Positions 13,394 through 31,859 are shown, numbered from the stretch's first letter. The stretch is DNA of 64,000 nucleotides from Hirundichthys speculiger (GCA_018398805.1 JAGFBZ010000936.1:1302001-1366000), one strand, 5' to 3'. A program made the numbers and translations. The notes: a model not told the origin generated them from the letters alone.

Positions 13394-14291
13394 AGATCGT
13401 GGGAAGAGGAGGAGGAGGAACAAGGAAAGGGTGAAGAAAAGAAAGCTTGGTGATGGAAGGCGAGGGTCAAAGAGAGGATGTGATGATTAAAGAGAGACAC
13501 CACTGAACCATTGATACCTCTTAATACCTACACACACACACACACACACCACTGATTACACTTACCTCCTTTTACAAGGTAGTGAGACCCCTTGCTTGGG
13601 AAAGCTGTGAGTTGCTATGGAGATGAGATGGTGGGCTTTGATGTGGGTTGGAGGGGCAGCGAGAAACCTGCTAAAGTGTTGGGTGAAGGGAGCGATTACC
13701 AGACGATCTGCGTAGTTTTTGACTGACCTTTCACCTCTGACATCCACAGCCAAAGGTAGCACACACACCAGCCTGGGTTTCTGTTGTGTGCGTGTCTGTA
13801 TGTGGAAGAGTCAAAGTGACGGACCACCAGTGCAGCCCAACCTCAGCTTACACGCTGAAGTGTTTCAAAGACGCATGGTAATGTGAAAATAGTGATAATC
13901 ACTACTGAGCTGTACTTTGGATACGTCAGTGGGGGGTGTGTGTGTACCCTGCCATCCCAACAAACACGCACACACACACCGACTCCCCTTGCACCCCCCT
14001 CCCCCCCTTCATCTGCACCCTTGATGCCTAAGTTTCCCCAAAACTTTTCCTCAACTACAGCAAAAATTACCATTTTATGTCAGATTTCGCCAGAGCGGCT
14101 GAAACCTGCCCCCTCCACCTTTCAACCTTTTTCCACGAGACGACCTGGCTGTATATTTTAGTTCTTCGATTTATTCCCTCTGCTGTGGTTATATTTAACT
14201 TACAACACTAATAGCATTTTTATTTCCCTTAACCCCAAATATTTAATTACCTGTTAACTTTGTTTTTAGTTTGGTTTTAAGTGTATGACTG

Positions 14292-14293
<2 letters not shown>

Positions 14294-14324
<31 letters not shown>
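14294..14324. repeat. (GT)n microsatellite
   Basis: An uninterrupted run of about 15 GT units, directly visible, inside the presumed cyhr1 3' UTR. Confidence 0.9.
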
Positions 14325-14325
<1 letters not shown>

Positions 14326-15230
14326 TGAATGTTAACAGATAACTGTGAGGTCCTTGTGAACATGGCCCCCAGAACAACATGAATTTATTTTGAGGACATT
14401 ACTAGCGAACCTTCAGGAACCCAAAATGTTCACTTTGTCAATTACTTTCTGGTAATTGAACCACTTAAGAATTTGATGAGATTTTGCAACACTAAAGTGA
14501 AATGGGTTGTTATAGTAACACCCAACACCTACATTTAAATATTTTAGCTCAAATTATTTTTCAAAGTTGTTTTTTTTTTTTTTTTTTGAGGGAGGGAGGG
14601 GCTTACTTTTCCTAACTATTATAAAATAAATTTTTGAAATAGTTAAATTTAGTTTTAAAAAAATCACAGAATGTCCATCACTTCAGGCTTCACTGAAACC
14701 TATTGGGGCTATATTTTACATTGAGTTTATCCTGATGCCAGTAAGTACATGATGACTTTTTCTACATCTAATTGGGTTTCATCAAATTACCACTAAGTCA
14801 ATTAGCCTACAAGTCTGGAGCCATATAGTATTTTATTATAACAGTACAGCTCTGGTTCAAGGTACAGTGTGGACGCAGTAGTTGATGCGTAAATGTAGAA
14901 GCAAGCAGCAGTTCCTTTTGCCTGAGATGATTAGTCGGCAGCAGTCCAAACTGCTTTTTTTGTGGAAAAATCAGCTTTTCTTGGGATATCGATCATGTTC
15001 GTGTGTATACACACAGTGATGGCTTTGGAGAGGTTAACTTACCATACAAACATAATAGTGTTAGACTTACTTGAATGAAAACGAGATGACGTTACTTAAG
15101 TAGATTCTACTGTATGGCAGATAGATTTCTCTCTCCTCCTGACCTCTACTTCCTGTATTTCTGTGTTTTAATGCTTTGTCTCTATGCCAGTGAACTCGCT
15201 CATCTCACTATGGCTGTACATGTGCCTTTT

Positions 15231-15236
15231 ATTAAA
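15231..15236 (+). promoter_or_regulatory. cyhr1: candidate cyhr1 poly(A) signal ATTAAA
   Basis: ATTAAA with a TG-rich downstream element at about 15262-15279. It would give a 3' UTR of about 1.85 kb. Chosen over AATAAA at 15670 because of the GU-rich downstream tract; either may be used. Confidence 0.35.
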
Positions 15237-15865
15237 GATCATGGAACCTGCACTGCTGCTTCTGTGTGTGTGTGTGTGGTGAATGTTGGAACAAAAATAG
15301 GCTGGGCTGTGTGACCGCATCTGACTGTATAAATTATGTATTCAGTGCTGCAGTTATGAAATCTAAATTTAATTTGAAAGGCTTGTGTGGGTGATGGATA
15401 TGTTTCATTGAATATGATGCGAATAATATGAATCTCTACAAAATGAATTACCCAGTATCTGAGCAATACCACACTTGGAGTTAATGTTTGCATGAAAGTG
15501 GGTACATTGCAGTAGTGTAAAATGTCAGTTGCCGAAGGACATAGAAGGGAATATTTTTGTGTAATGATAAGGTCTTGTGTGTCTGTGAAAGATCATTTAA
15601 CTTTGGGTGCATTTAGGTGCATTCTGATGTTTATTTTAGAGGATATTTCCCAGAAAAAGCACAGCTGTAAATAAAATTAATGATGTCTGAATTTTCCTGT
15701 TGCAGCTTCAGTTTCAGTGCCTACTGCATTGCCATTGTCATGACGTAATGGTACACTTGAATACAAAAAAGACTTCACTAATCTTAATTGTACCTGTGCT
15801 TTTTCTGTAAAGGAGAAAATGATTTCAAATGAGCATCATTTTTGTTGGCCCTTACACCTGCTTTT

Positions 15866-15950
15866 CACCCAAAGAGAGCTGGAATAGACTCCAGCAGATC
15901 CTCGTGACCCTGTATAGGACTAAACGGGTATGGATAATGGATGGATGGAT
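15866..15950 (+). mobile_element. SINE/LINE-like 3' tail ending in ATGG repeats
   Basis: The stretch contains AGACTCCAGCAG, then CGTGACCCTGTATAGGACTA, and ends ATAATGGATGGATGGAT. This is a very common 3' end of fish retroposons. A second copy of the same tail is at about 53508-53571 in this window. Only the tail is present. Confidence 0.6.
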
Positions 15951-16793
15951 CCTTTTAGTTGGATAAAAGTAGTATTGAAATGAACTCGTTAATTGCCATA
16001 AACTGATCTGAGATTATTTAGATAATAAATTAATCTTCAAGTTTTCACATAGACCTGCTTAAAGATTGAATCTTATCAAATGTAAAAAAAAAAAAAAAAG
16101 ATGTGCCTGTTGAATTTCCTTTAATCTAATATGCTATTAAAGTAAAAAGACAAAGTGGCCACTTGGGCTGACAGAGATTTTGTGCCATTTTTGGACATTT
16201 TATGGACTTGATGATTAATCGCTGTATTATGAAAACGTTTAGTATGTTTAATACTAATAGTTGTGAGCTTAGCGTAAAAACATCCTGTGTTGTAGCGTGA
16301 GGTCTATGTAATGAGGGTCTTTGAGCAGAAGGGGGCACTCCAGTCTAACAGAAGAGTATTAGAACAATAGGATCAGAACTTCAGAATTTATCCATTGGAA
16401 TTCTTTGCCACTCTTTGATCACATTATCTTTATTGAAAGAGTACAATCAATAATTTGTTGTGAAACCTGTAACTTGAAACACCCTCTGAGCTTTTTATTC
16501 AAATTATACCAGTTTGTGCATACCTAAAAAAACAAGCTTACTCAAAAACATTTTTGCTTGCTTGTCAGCCTTTTTTCACAAAGCACACAAATCAAAACTG
16601 TTGCTTTTTTTCTAACTTATTTCTTATTCTTTTGGCTATAGGGGACCCAAAAAGAGGCCCTCATATAATTTACCTCATTTTCTAAAAGATCCATCTAATC
16701 AAGACACCATATACTGTCGATTACATCAAGTTTAAAGGAAACAAAGAGGCAGGATGATGCAGAAATGTGACCTTATCAGTCAAGCTGCAACAC

Positions 16794-16799
16794 TTTATT
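16794..16799 (-). promoter_or_regulatory. arpp21: probable arpp21 poly(A) signal
   Basis: AATAAA on the - strand (TTTATT on +), about 317 bases after the arpp21 stop codon at 17118-17116. It is followed in transcript direction by GTGTTGCAGCTTG, a plausible downstream region. It would end arpp21 about 1.5 kb from the presumed cyhr1 3' end, so the two genes converge without clear overlap. Confidence 0.5.
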
Positions 16800-16958
16800 C
16801 TCTTAACACAGTATATTTCTTTAAAACAACATATATAATTTAATAATATAAAACTATTTGTGTATATAAATTATGCATTTAGAACAGCAGCTCTGATATA
16901 GATATACTACTAAGCTTTGGTACAATGGAACATTTTTTAAATGCAAGTGAGTGCGGGT

Positions 16959-16977
16959 GAGAGAGAGAGCGATAGAT

Positions 16978-17009
<32 letters not shown>
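16959..17009. repeat. (GA)n/(CT)n low-complexity tract in the arpp21 3' UTR
   Basis: An imperfect GA-dinucleotide run with GATA interruptions, directly visible. On the arpp21 strand it reads as a CT-rich tract within the 3' UTR, about 110-160 bases after the stop codon. Confidence 0.85.
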
Positions 17010-17115
17010 CGCATACCCAGAGGTCATCATCAAGAGGAGGGTAAGGAAGTGTGAAAACAATCTGCTTGTGTTAAAAACGTGTGTGCATGTGAGAAGCTAA
17101 AGTGTCACCACTCCA

Positions 17116-22398
<5,283 letters not shown>

Positions 22399-22402
22399 CC
22401 TT

Positions 22403-25400
22403 CTGAAAAACACATAACAGAGACTCACAGGGCTTTACCTCTTCACCCAAATAATGTCTGCATTTCTACATTTCACTTCCGTATGTCTTTGCCTGCATTT
22501 GCACGAGTTCTCGCATGTGTTCGTTTCTGTACCTCGTTCCCACTGATGTGGAATTGTTTACTGGAGGGCCTCACAGGTGACCGATGGGGTCATATATCCC
22601 ATGTTCCCACAGAGGAGCCAGAAATGCAATTATCGTCTTCACCTCTGCTCACTTTCTTTGCTGTTCCTCTCTACAGGCCCTTCACTGGTCAATAGAAAAC
22701 AGCCTGAAGAGAGAGAGAGAGAGAGAGAGAAAACACACAAGAGGGGAAAAACTGTGAGTGGTCTTTGTACAACAGCACAAACACACACGCTCATATCAAA
22801 CATTTGCCGGAGCATAAACGCACAGCTACTGGAAATGACACTGAGAAGCCATGCTTGCGTGTCTGATTACGTGTTTGTCAACTTCTGTTGACACTTCCCA
22901 AACGTTCCCCGGGCTTGACAGTTAATTGGTGACTTACAGTAGTTGTTGCGTTACTGTAAGTGTGCCTGTGCATCTGTGACTTAAACACATAAGCCCCTGC
23001 TTGAATGTGAAGTTTGCGCGTGTTATTTATGTGTGCGTTGCTTGCATGTCTGGCATGCATGTGTTTGAGCGTGTCCTCGAGCTTTTCTTAGAAACAGCAG
23101 CTGTGGAGGAGAGCATCATCCAATCCGGCAGCACTGATATTCCCAGAATGCCAAGCTGAGTCTCTGATCCCTGTGGTGAGAATATTGCTGAGACCAAAGA
23201 CTCACACATACACATGCGAGAGGAAGTGGCATTCCACCATCTTTTCTAAAGAGCCAACTGTGTTCAGTGGGGACCAATTCTGCTGCAACACACAGCTCAA
23301 GGGGACACTTAGGCCTTTAACACCTGGGACAGAATAACGAGCTTGGAGGATGCTGAGTCCCAGAACATGGTTATTTAACAACCAACGGGAGATAGCAGCA
23401 GCGGTTTTTAGAAATAATTTCACAAAAAAAAAAAAGAAATGTCATCTATTATTTCCCATAGACATTTTAATGAAACAATGCACATGACAGCGTCCACAAA
23501 AAAATGCTATCGTTTGACATTTTGTCATGTGGTGGGCTCATGCGTGCTGCCTCATCGATTCACAGTTGGAATGCAACAGGCAAAATTACAGACATATGCG
23601 CTGTATAAAGAAAATGAATCATACTGTACTTCAGATGGCTGACCTTTTAAACAAAACTGCTGACAAAAATCCTAAAACACGTTTCTTCTTCCACTTTTCT
23701 GAACGTGAGCTTTGTCATGCATGATGACAAAACTGAACAAATGTGCATTTTGGAATGGTTGACATGGTTGGCATTTTGGTTGACAAAATAACGTTTTGTT
23801 TGGAAAGAGGTGCAGTAGAAGATTGCGTTGCAACAGTTTAAATATCAATTATTTACAGCCTCCCTTTTTCTTAAATCTGAAGTGACGCGGCTAACACGAT
23901 GCTCACATGATCCGCGTTGGTTTTTGCGCGGCGGACTACCAAAGCCTGGGGAAGAGGAAGTGGCTCGGAGACGCGTAATCACTCAGAAGGAAATGAAAAC
24001 TTGGGAGGCTCCCCACCGTGCTGATAGAAAGTTCTGGTCGAGCTGTCCTTCAGCAGAACAGACCGGCTTCATGAGCGCTGCGAAGTGACAGACCCTGACC
24101 TTAGACCTCACAGAGGGGAGGAGCAAGCTGTCTCCTTTAAGCGCTTTGATTGAAGAGGGTGTGGATGTAAAAGAAGAAGATGCATTCTGGGATTGTAACA
24201 TGCCTGTGAACTTACACCAATAAAAGAAAATAAAAATAAGACCGTGTAAAAAGATGGAGAGGGAAGAGAATGGGATGGAGCAGATGCTCTACAAGGAAAA
24301 CAAGATGAATGGGATGAGAGGGAAGCAGGGGATGAAAAGAGATGAGAAAACAGTCTGTGGGGGCTTTAAAGGTGACGAGGGGTGAAAAGAAGCAACGGAG
24401 AAAGAGAGAAGTGAAGAACTGGTGATAGAGAGGCTCACAGCGCAGTCTCGAGGCTTTTCAGCCGATGGTGGTGGCGGGGGGGGGGATTTGAGTGGAGCTA
24501 CCAGTTTTTGAGCTGAGCACTGCAGAAGTGGTGAGCCGCCCGGGGAGAAGGTGTGACACGATCATTAGTGTGTGACGGATGGCGGCGGGAGGCAGGGAGC
24601 ACCAGTAGTCGCTACATCATCATCCATCTGCTGCTCTCCCTGAAGCCTCCAGCCTCGAAGCCTCTTACTCACCAGGACACCTTTCTTTTTCAGCCAGAAG
24701 CTGCCTGGCTCATCCACGCTGGCACACGGGCAGGCCGGTGGGAAAATATCCAAAAGCTACTTTAGATGGCCAGTATTAAGTCCTTAAGCCTGGCACGATC
24801 CCACTTGTAATTAAGACCCCTGAAAAATCTGTCTTTAAACACAAAATCTATAATTATAAGTGTTTTTTGTATTGTTTAACACAGAGCTCTACCATTGGAA
24901 CGTGGGCAGATGGGTTTATAATCCTGCCCTCTGTACATATAGACATTTATCTATACCAGTTTACCATCTGTATGGACATTCTGTTTTGTTTTCATCTTTC
25001 ATCTGCACCCTTCCATCTCAAGAAAACAGATAAAAGCTGGGATTCACCACTGCCTCTGGTCACAGGAGCTGCTGTTTGTGTTTTGTCTCTAAGAGGGATG
25101 CTGAACCAAAAAAGAGATTTCATGCATTCTCTCCCTCAGATGAGAAGCTCATTAGGAAGTGCTTTGGCAGGAGACAATAAATGACTGATCAGGCTCTGAT
25201 TTAGAATAATAACAGACAATCTTGAGGCAAAAGCAAACCCTTAAGCGCTTGCCATATTGCATACAGGCTTTGGCAGTTGCGTTTCTTACTATACTATACT
25301 ATAAGAGATGCACTATTTTGTTTTTCGAGCAATTTTGGCATTTCTACTGATGTCCCTTTCTCTTAAACGTCCTGCCGACAGCTTCCTTCGCTAGACGAGC

Positions 25401-26628
25401 TCATCTCCTTGCTGCAGCGTATTTAAGCAAAGCATTATTTTAACCTCCACCATCAGACGAGCAAAGATGCTTCAGAAAGTAGGCTGCACATGTGAGATTT
25501 AGGTTATACTGTCCTGCCACGAGCACCTGGGCAGCCACAGAAGTCTTATCACCAAGGTGACTTGTGGTTTTGACAGCTGCATCGCTCTGCAGCTCAACTC
25601 AAACCCAAGACGGGGGAAACACTGACTGCACAGACGCGACCCAACAGAGCAGCCAGCGCTGCTGCAAGAGGGACACTTCACACACACAAAACACACTTTA
25701 ACCTGGTGGCATCTTAAATGTGTTGCGACTACGGACAGATTATGAAACAATCCGAATGCACAGATGTGTAAAAACCACCCTCCCCCCCCACAGCTGTCCT
25801 TCCAAAGAAAGAAATGTGAACAAGATACCATAGAAATATCATTTGTGGTGTCTTTTATGTCTGCAGCTGTGCATCTTGGAGATGTCTCTCTGAGGTCATT
25901 TTGTTTCCTTTTTTTTGTGCCTTTGGATCGTTTTTGTTTCTTTTTTTGTTCATTTTGCCAAACACTTTGCATTTTGTTTTGTCTGTCTTTTCCTCTATGC
26001 CCCTTTTCTATGACATGTGATATTTCTGAAAGAAAGCCCTTCAGTCGTTGGGCCCCTGGGGGCCCCTCCAATGACTTGTCCACAGTCTGACACACATTTC
26101 CTCGACGATCGCAGCGAGCAGACGAGCGTCTTCCTCTGTGGTATCAGTTGACCCACAAAACGAGACGGACAGGTGTTTGGTCTACTTTCGTTGAGCGACC
26201 GGCGGTCTCGGAGGGCTGCATGGGGGGGAGGCTGGGTGCCGGGGGTGGGCGGGGGGGTGTGTTGCATTACGGTGGCCCGGGCTAAGCTGACACACCGGGC
26301 TATTTTTACAGCGGACCGGGAGGGAGTGGACCTCCTGCTCCGGGACTTCACCGCGCTGTCAGCGGGCATTTGAGAGCGGAGGAGAGGCAGCACAGCGGGG
26401 GGGAGAAAGGGGGAAAGGGGGGGGGGGGGGGAGGGGGGGGGGGGTACGGACACTGACGTGAACTCAGCTGACAGAAACACGGAGGAACAGCGATTAAAGT
26501 CAGATTTGCACTTTCATATGGTGACACTCAAAAGTAAGCGTGGAGAAAGATAAACAAGAAATAAAATCGCCAGTCTCCCCCATCAAAGTAACCAGGTGTT
26601 CACTTAAACAGGTAAAGCATTTACTTAC
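22403..26628 (-). other. arpp21: arpp21 5' intron region without recognised coding exons
   Basis: This lies between the first coding exon (acceptor at 22403) and the candidate first exons near 26629 and 26912. It contains a GA run (about 22709-22730), a G-rich run (24475-24484) and short open frames with no recognisable domain. The 198-codon open frame on the - strand at 26095-25499 has no start context, no splice support and a low-complexity composition, so I do not call it a gene. Small 5' UTR exons could be present and would not be visible. Confidence 0.4.
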
Positions 26629-27150
26629 CGTTATCTTTCAGCCGATCTACGTTTACGCCGCGAGCGGAAGGAAATTCGGCAGAGATGCGGCGCGCGGATG
26701 GCTAATCGAACGCTAATTTAACCGGCGTTAAATTAGTTCCAACTAACTGTCAAGATTCGCAAACAGGTTAATTGAGCCCGATGAGGTGCCATTAAAAGGA
26801 AAACTTTAAAGTCCTACATCATCGAAAGAGAGAAAGAAGCGTCGACGTCAGCCAGCGGGGAACCCGTTCGTCTAGATCCCTGCGCTGTGATGCGGACGGC
26901 CGCTAGCTTACCGTTAAGATGCTGCGTTTCTCCTTCCGCGGGCTTCTGCCGGTGCAGCCTACGGAGCGACGGACCGCTGCTGCACGCGCCGTGTCTGTTG
27001 ACTGAGAGGTCCGTTGCTCCTCCTCTGCTTTTTGCCCGTCTCTATCCAAGCAGGGTGGGGGGGTGGGGGGGTGGGGGGGAGGAGGTACGACAGATCTGAA
27101 CCCCGAGCCACGCGCCCACACACAGGCGCACGAGATGCCTCCAGTCCAGC
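26390..27150 (-). promoter_or_regulatory. arpp21: probable arpp21 promoter region with two candidate first-exon donors
   Basis: This is the most CpG-rich stretch between the two - strand genes. On the - strand there are two near-perfect splice donors, AAAGATAACG|GTAAGTAA (exon edge 26629) and CTTAACG|GTAAGC (exon edge 26912). Both could splice to the arpp21 acceptor at 22403, giving alternative non-coding first exons. Long G runs on the + strand flank the region (26408-26445 and 27055-27079). Transcription starts are not known and the link to arpp21 is inferred from position and strand. Confidence 0.5.
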
Positions 27151-27398
27151 CCCACCGCCAGCCCACTCATATCTGTCTCCCTGTCCCTCTATGCGCTTTA
27201 CTGTCTCTCTAATAATCACCTCAGCACTCGGACTCTCTTACAATCAAAGCTTAAACAAAACAAAACAAAAAAACAGCTCATGTGTTATTTTATTGAGCAG
27301 ACTTAGAAAATATCCTTAGTGATTGGATCCTTTCTATAAATCAAAATCAGTATGCAGATCTTTAAAATTTATGTTTTCAAAAATCCAGATGTATAATA

Positions 27399-28673
27399 AG
27401 GTCCACAAGTATACAACAATGATAGTTTGTTGTTTTTGCCTACATACAGGAGCACGCCGGATTTGAAATAAAGCAGTAAGATGTGATCAAATGTGGACTT
27501 TCAACTTTACAATCTAGGGATTTTAAGCCCATTTAAATAAAGTATGTCCTTTTTTTTAATTCAAAAAAAAAAAACACTCTTTGATATTTGGATAACTGAC
27601 TCAAAATAAGTTAACTGGTGTTTTCAGTAACATCAAAATTTATGGGACAGCACATCCATCCATCCATCCATCCACCTGGGATGGGCTCTGCTCAAGCCCA
27701 TCCCAGCTCAATTCAGGTGCAAAGGCAAGAGTACACCCTGGTCAGGTCACCAGTCCATTGCAGACTGGTAACATTCAAGAACACAAAAACCAGATCAGAC
27801 TTTGCCAGAAAACAACAACAACAAAAAAAAAGAAAATGTTCCCATGTTCAGGAATCCACTCTTTTGGATACGTGAAACCAAGTTAAACTTGTATCTGAAT
27901 GATGGGGAGAGAAAAGTCTGAACAGAGAAAAGTACTGCACATGATCCAAAGCATACGGCATTATGCGTCCAACATGGTGAAGTGTTATGGCACGGGTACG
28001 TATAGCTACCGATGGACTGGGTTCACTGGTGTTTACTGGTGATAATGCTGACAGAAGTAGCAGGACTAGGACTTAAACTCTTTGGCCACTATCAGCCAAA
28101 TGCCACAAAATTGATCTTCTGCAACGCATATAAATAATGACCCTAAACATATATAAAAGCAACTCATGACTTTTTGAAAGAAGAAAAATAATATTCTTTA
28201 ATTGCTAAATCAGTCACCTGATCCCAGTACAATAAAGTACATTTTTCAGCTACAGAAGAGAAAACTGAGGGCCGCAAAGGCCACAGACAAACAGCGACTG
28301 GAGGCCTGGCAAAGCGTCTCCAGAGAGGACACTCAGAACATGGAGACGTCTGTGGGCTCCAGACTTCAGGCTGTCATTGACTGAAAATGATTTCCATCCA
28401 AGTATCAAAAAATTATGATTATATTTACAATTATGTCCCTTTGTCCTGATGCTTTTAAGCCCCTGAAAATTGAGGTAGCCTACTTCGCTGAAAATAAATG
28501 AAATTTCTAAATGATAAATCCTATGTTTTTGTGAAAACTCTTAAATTAAAGCTGAACATCTGCACTTTGATCACATCTTGACTGTTTTATTTTAAATCCA
28601 TTCTGGTGATATATAAGGGAAAATCCTTTTTAAAAAAAAATCCTGTCATTGTCCATATACTTCTGGACATACC
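27399..28673 (+). mobile_element. degraded Tc1-like transposon with long inverted ends
   Basis: The left end (about 27399-27545) and right end (about 28545-28673) are long imperfect inverted repeats; compare GATGTGATCAAATGTGGACT with its inverted form near 28560. A coding remnant on the + strand at 28202-28384 reads 60 residues, including EAWQSVSREDTQNM and GSRLQAVID, which resemble the C-terminus of a fish Tc1-like transposase. A SINE-like piece (27651-27775) is nested inside. No intact frame remains. Confidence 0.65.
27651..27775 (-). mobile_element. SINE/LINE-like retroposon fragment with CATC tail, nested in the Tc1-like element
   Basis: It starts with (CATC)n at 27655-27674, then CTGGGATGGGCTCTGCTCAA, GTACACCCTGGTCAGGTCAC and CCAGTCCATTGCAGAC. 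This is the reverse complement of a very common fish retroposon 3' end with an ATGG-repeat tail. It interrupts the Tc1-like sequence and is therefore younger. Confidence 0.6.
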
Positions 28674-28993
28674 TGTTAGCACAAATGCATTAGCAGAAAA
28701 ATGTAATTACGGTCTCTTGCTCCCTCTGACTGCATCATTAGATCATTGATAGTGAAACATTAGTGTATACACATCATGCTACTGTTGATCCTTTTAGAAA
28801 AAATATGCAGAGTTTTGTATGTAGGAACACCATATAAATTAGAGAAGTTGTGACATAATGAGAAAAGAAAGAAGAAGAACAAAGTTCTGAGACAAATGTG
28901 TTCTCAGTTTGAGGATTTAAAAAAAAAAAGTTTTTGACATATTACCTCATTTGAACATTTACTGAAATGACAATACTAGCAGTGAAGCAATAT

Positions 28994-29042
28994 GAAATTT
29001 CCCCATTGCGGGACAAATAAAGGTTCTTCTTATCTTATCTTA
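28994..29042 (+). mobile_element. LINE 3' terminus with (TCTTA)n tail
   Basis: GAAATTTCCCCATTGCGGGA, ACAAATAAAGG, then a TTCTTATCTTATCTTA repeat tail. This is the usual 3' end of CR1/L2/Rex-type fish LINEs. Only the last tens of bases are recognisable, consistent with a severely 5'-truncated insertion. Confidence 0.6.
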
Positions 29043-31680
29043 AGGGAAACTGTGTTTGATGGAGATGTTTACAACTTAGGCCCAGCTGAAAGCTGTCCAA
29101 CACTGTTTGTATGATGCTAGAGGTCAAAAATGGTTGGACACCCCTTTAACAGTGTTTTGTATTTTAAAAATCTATCTATTCACAGTGCAAAACTCTTTAT
29201 AAAGAAAACAAAAACTGGTAAATAAGCCTTTAAATTAACACAGTAACAACAAACAGTGCAGCGGGACTACAGAATGGAGTAAAATGGAAATACCCAATTA
29301 AAGCAAAAGTACAACATTAAAGCAAATTTTGATGGTTGATATGTACACAACTACGATTCAGGAGAAAATGTGCCTTTTAGCAAGACTTATTAGAAACTAA
29401 AACAATCCAACACTATGTGAGGATACAAATGTAAACCAGTGTTTCTAAAGTCCCAGGCTCATGCACAAACAATGCCTATGTGATGTGAGAACTACATACA
29501 TACATTTGTTTGACACTTAAAACACATTTTGCTTGTATACTCTTACAGAAGCGGCTAAAATCAGCTGGAGGATATTAGAAAGCCCTAAAAGGAAGCTATA
29601 GTTGTCACATCATTAACCAGCGCACTACACCCTCACAGCACCAGCAAAGAACAGATTTGCAGGGCTGAATAAGATCTGACAGCCTCTCATCTACTACATG
29701 CTGGCATTATTCCAAAGCATGAAGCCCTTTCATTTAGATATGAGTAAATGTATATATACAGCAAAAAAAGGAGGAAGGAACATCTCTTTCATTTTTCCAA
29801 TGTAACCACTCACCACATGATCAGAATGCAAGCTGCTCAGAAACACAAAGTCACGTTCAAATCTAAATTTTCTAAGATTTCAAAGAAGATAACGCATTAA
29901 AAACAGCTGTTGGGTATAAGTCAAGTTGTATTGTCTGTTATGAAGAAGCTTATACCATTTGATAATTTATATATTGTGCATATATAACCCTTGGATTGTG
30001 TGATTAATTAAAAATCTGCCACAGAACAGTGTTGTCCTATCAAAAACAGCGTTTAATTACAAAGACAAGTGCAGCATCCACGGAGCCCATTTTCTTAGCC
30101 CGACTAGACATTGTGTTATGTCAGAGTTAGCTTATTCTACCTTGATGAATAGCAAATAAATTGCTGCCTGCTTGTTATAGTCTGTTCAGGGCCAGGAGAC
30201 TGCAGCGTCACTACCATGTCCGTTTGCTCGAGAGCTATTTATGGTTCACATGGCGTTTATGTCCGGTCAATGTGTCCCAGGTACAGAAGTTTATTACGCA
30301 GTTGAGGATGTTTCTTTAGTAAAAGTTTTAAATTATCATTAATTATGTCTTTTTTTTTTTCTAGAACTGATGTTACAGTAACTGATCATTTTAGTTGATG
30401 GAGTTACATGGGATTCATAGTTTGCTACATCATATTTATTTGAATTTGAATATATCAGGTCATCTAACATCCTAATGTCTTTGCCCTTTGAAACTCATTA
30501 AGGGTGTACTTGAAGACAAATGGCCCAAATTCCATCATGTTGCAACGATCCTGACCACGGTGTCCTCAGTGGCGGGAATCTGATACCCTTGATAACTTTC
30601 TCATGCGCACTTACACAGAGCCCTCCTGAATCCAAATCATCCAGCCTACTTGTTCTATGGTTTCACCACTGCAGAAAAAAAAATAATACAAAAAATAAGG
30701 TATCCTGTTTCATGGGTGACATCTTGTTGAGTGTTGCCAAGCCTCTGTATTGCAGCCAGGTCTGTTTTAGAAAAACTCAGATCAAATGTCCTAAGTGATG
30801 GTTACAGCCCTGACTGCAGCCAACCTCTGCAAACATAACATACCAGGGCATGGCTGCACCTGCTCGGATCTCTGGACAAGAATGAGGTCCGGGTCCTTCG
30901 TTAACCTCGTTCACCTCTTCATACTGTCTGCGTGGCTTTACCATATCGTATGTTCAGTGATGAGGGATCATTTGATACAATCCCATTCATTTCTTGAAGG
31001 CCTAAAATGAGACGATTTCAGAATTAGATTATGACACAGTGAACCTCTTGGTAATTAAGTTGGTGCCTAGGAGCTTTTTGGTCCCACAGTAATGGTTCAA
31101 AATCCTAGAGAGAAATATAGGCTTCATCTGGAGTCTTGATTGGTTTTTGTGTCGATTTGGCAAAATGGAAGATGTAACGTCTCCTATAGCTCACAGAGCA
31201 TTTAGGACCAAGCAGGAGATCAGCTGAAAAACACAGATCTGTGAGAAAATGGGAGCATCAAATCCTGAGCAGACTAATTCCGATTCCATTAATTCCAGTC
31301 TCATTCAGTTCCCAGTCATTCACAGATCCCATTATTCAAAGACAAAGTTACACAAGAAGATCGCGGTGATAAATGTAGCCTGGAGGAGACGAAACTTCTT
31401 CACAGCTTCACCCTTCGTCCAAAAATAGAAGATTACTGGTCTGAACCTTTAGAGCACTCTGATTTAGAGATTATCAGAACCAAATTCATAATGTAATAGG
31501 TCAAAACAACATATTCTCCCTCATTACATTTATGACTTTTTTATCAACTTACCACCAAGTATTTATATGAAAAAGAAAGTACTTCCCATTTTAAAAACCT
31601 TTTCCCCATTGAACAGATAAACATTTGATCTCCTTTGAAATATAACCAACAGATGTAGATGAGTGGAAAAAAAAAGCATC
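29043..31680. other. gene-poor interval between pdcd6ip and arpp21, first part
   Basis: I see no exon, RNA gene or well-defined transposon here. Short open frames (30520-30798, 30795-31010) show no domain and no splice support. A MEF2-like CTATTTATGG lies at about 30235-30244. Confidence 0.35.
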
Positions 31681-31859
31681 AATTATTGTGTTATTCCATC
31701 CACTAGTTTTTTACATCTCCTGGAGCTGGAGCGTATTAGCTGCACTATTTATGCATGACAAGTCTAGGAAGCTAGTAATGCCCTTTCATTACAAGTATTT
31801 ATTTGTTGCTTTTTTCTTGTTTTATAAGTGTTCATTAATCTTTTGACTTATGAGCAGGG

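Larger units (their letters stand above)
13394..15270 (+). other. cyhr1: probable 3' UTR of cyhr1
   Basis: No further coding exon is visible downstream of the TAA at 13391-13393. An ATTAAA at 15231-15236 is followed about 30 bases later by a TG-rich tract, the usual poly(A) site layout. AATAAA at 15670-15675 is an alternative. An AATAAA that overlaps the stop codon (13389-13394) is probably not used. The stretch contains a (GT)n microsatellite and several short CA repeats. Confidence 0.4.

Noticed and set aside
13389..13394. AATAAA overlapping the cyhr1 stop codon as a poly(A) signal
   Set aside because: Use would leave almost no 3' UTR; the hexamer arises from CAAAAATAAAG at the stop and better candidates exist at 15231 and 15670.
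25499..26095. 198-codon open frame on the - strand upstream of arpp21
   Set aside because: Lys/Gln- and Cys-rich low-complexity translation, no recognisable domain, no convincing splice or start context; it sits in the presumed 5' intron of arpp21.
25995..26480. 161-codon open frame on the - strand
   Set aside because: A by-product of the CpG/G-run-rich promoter region; Pro/Ser/Arg runs come from homopolymers, no domain.
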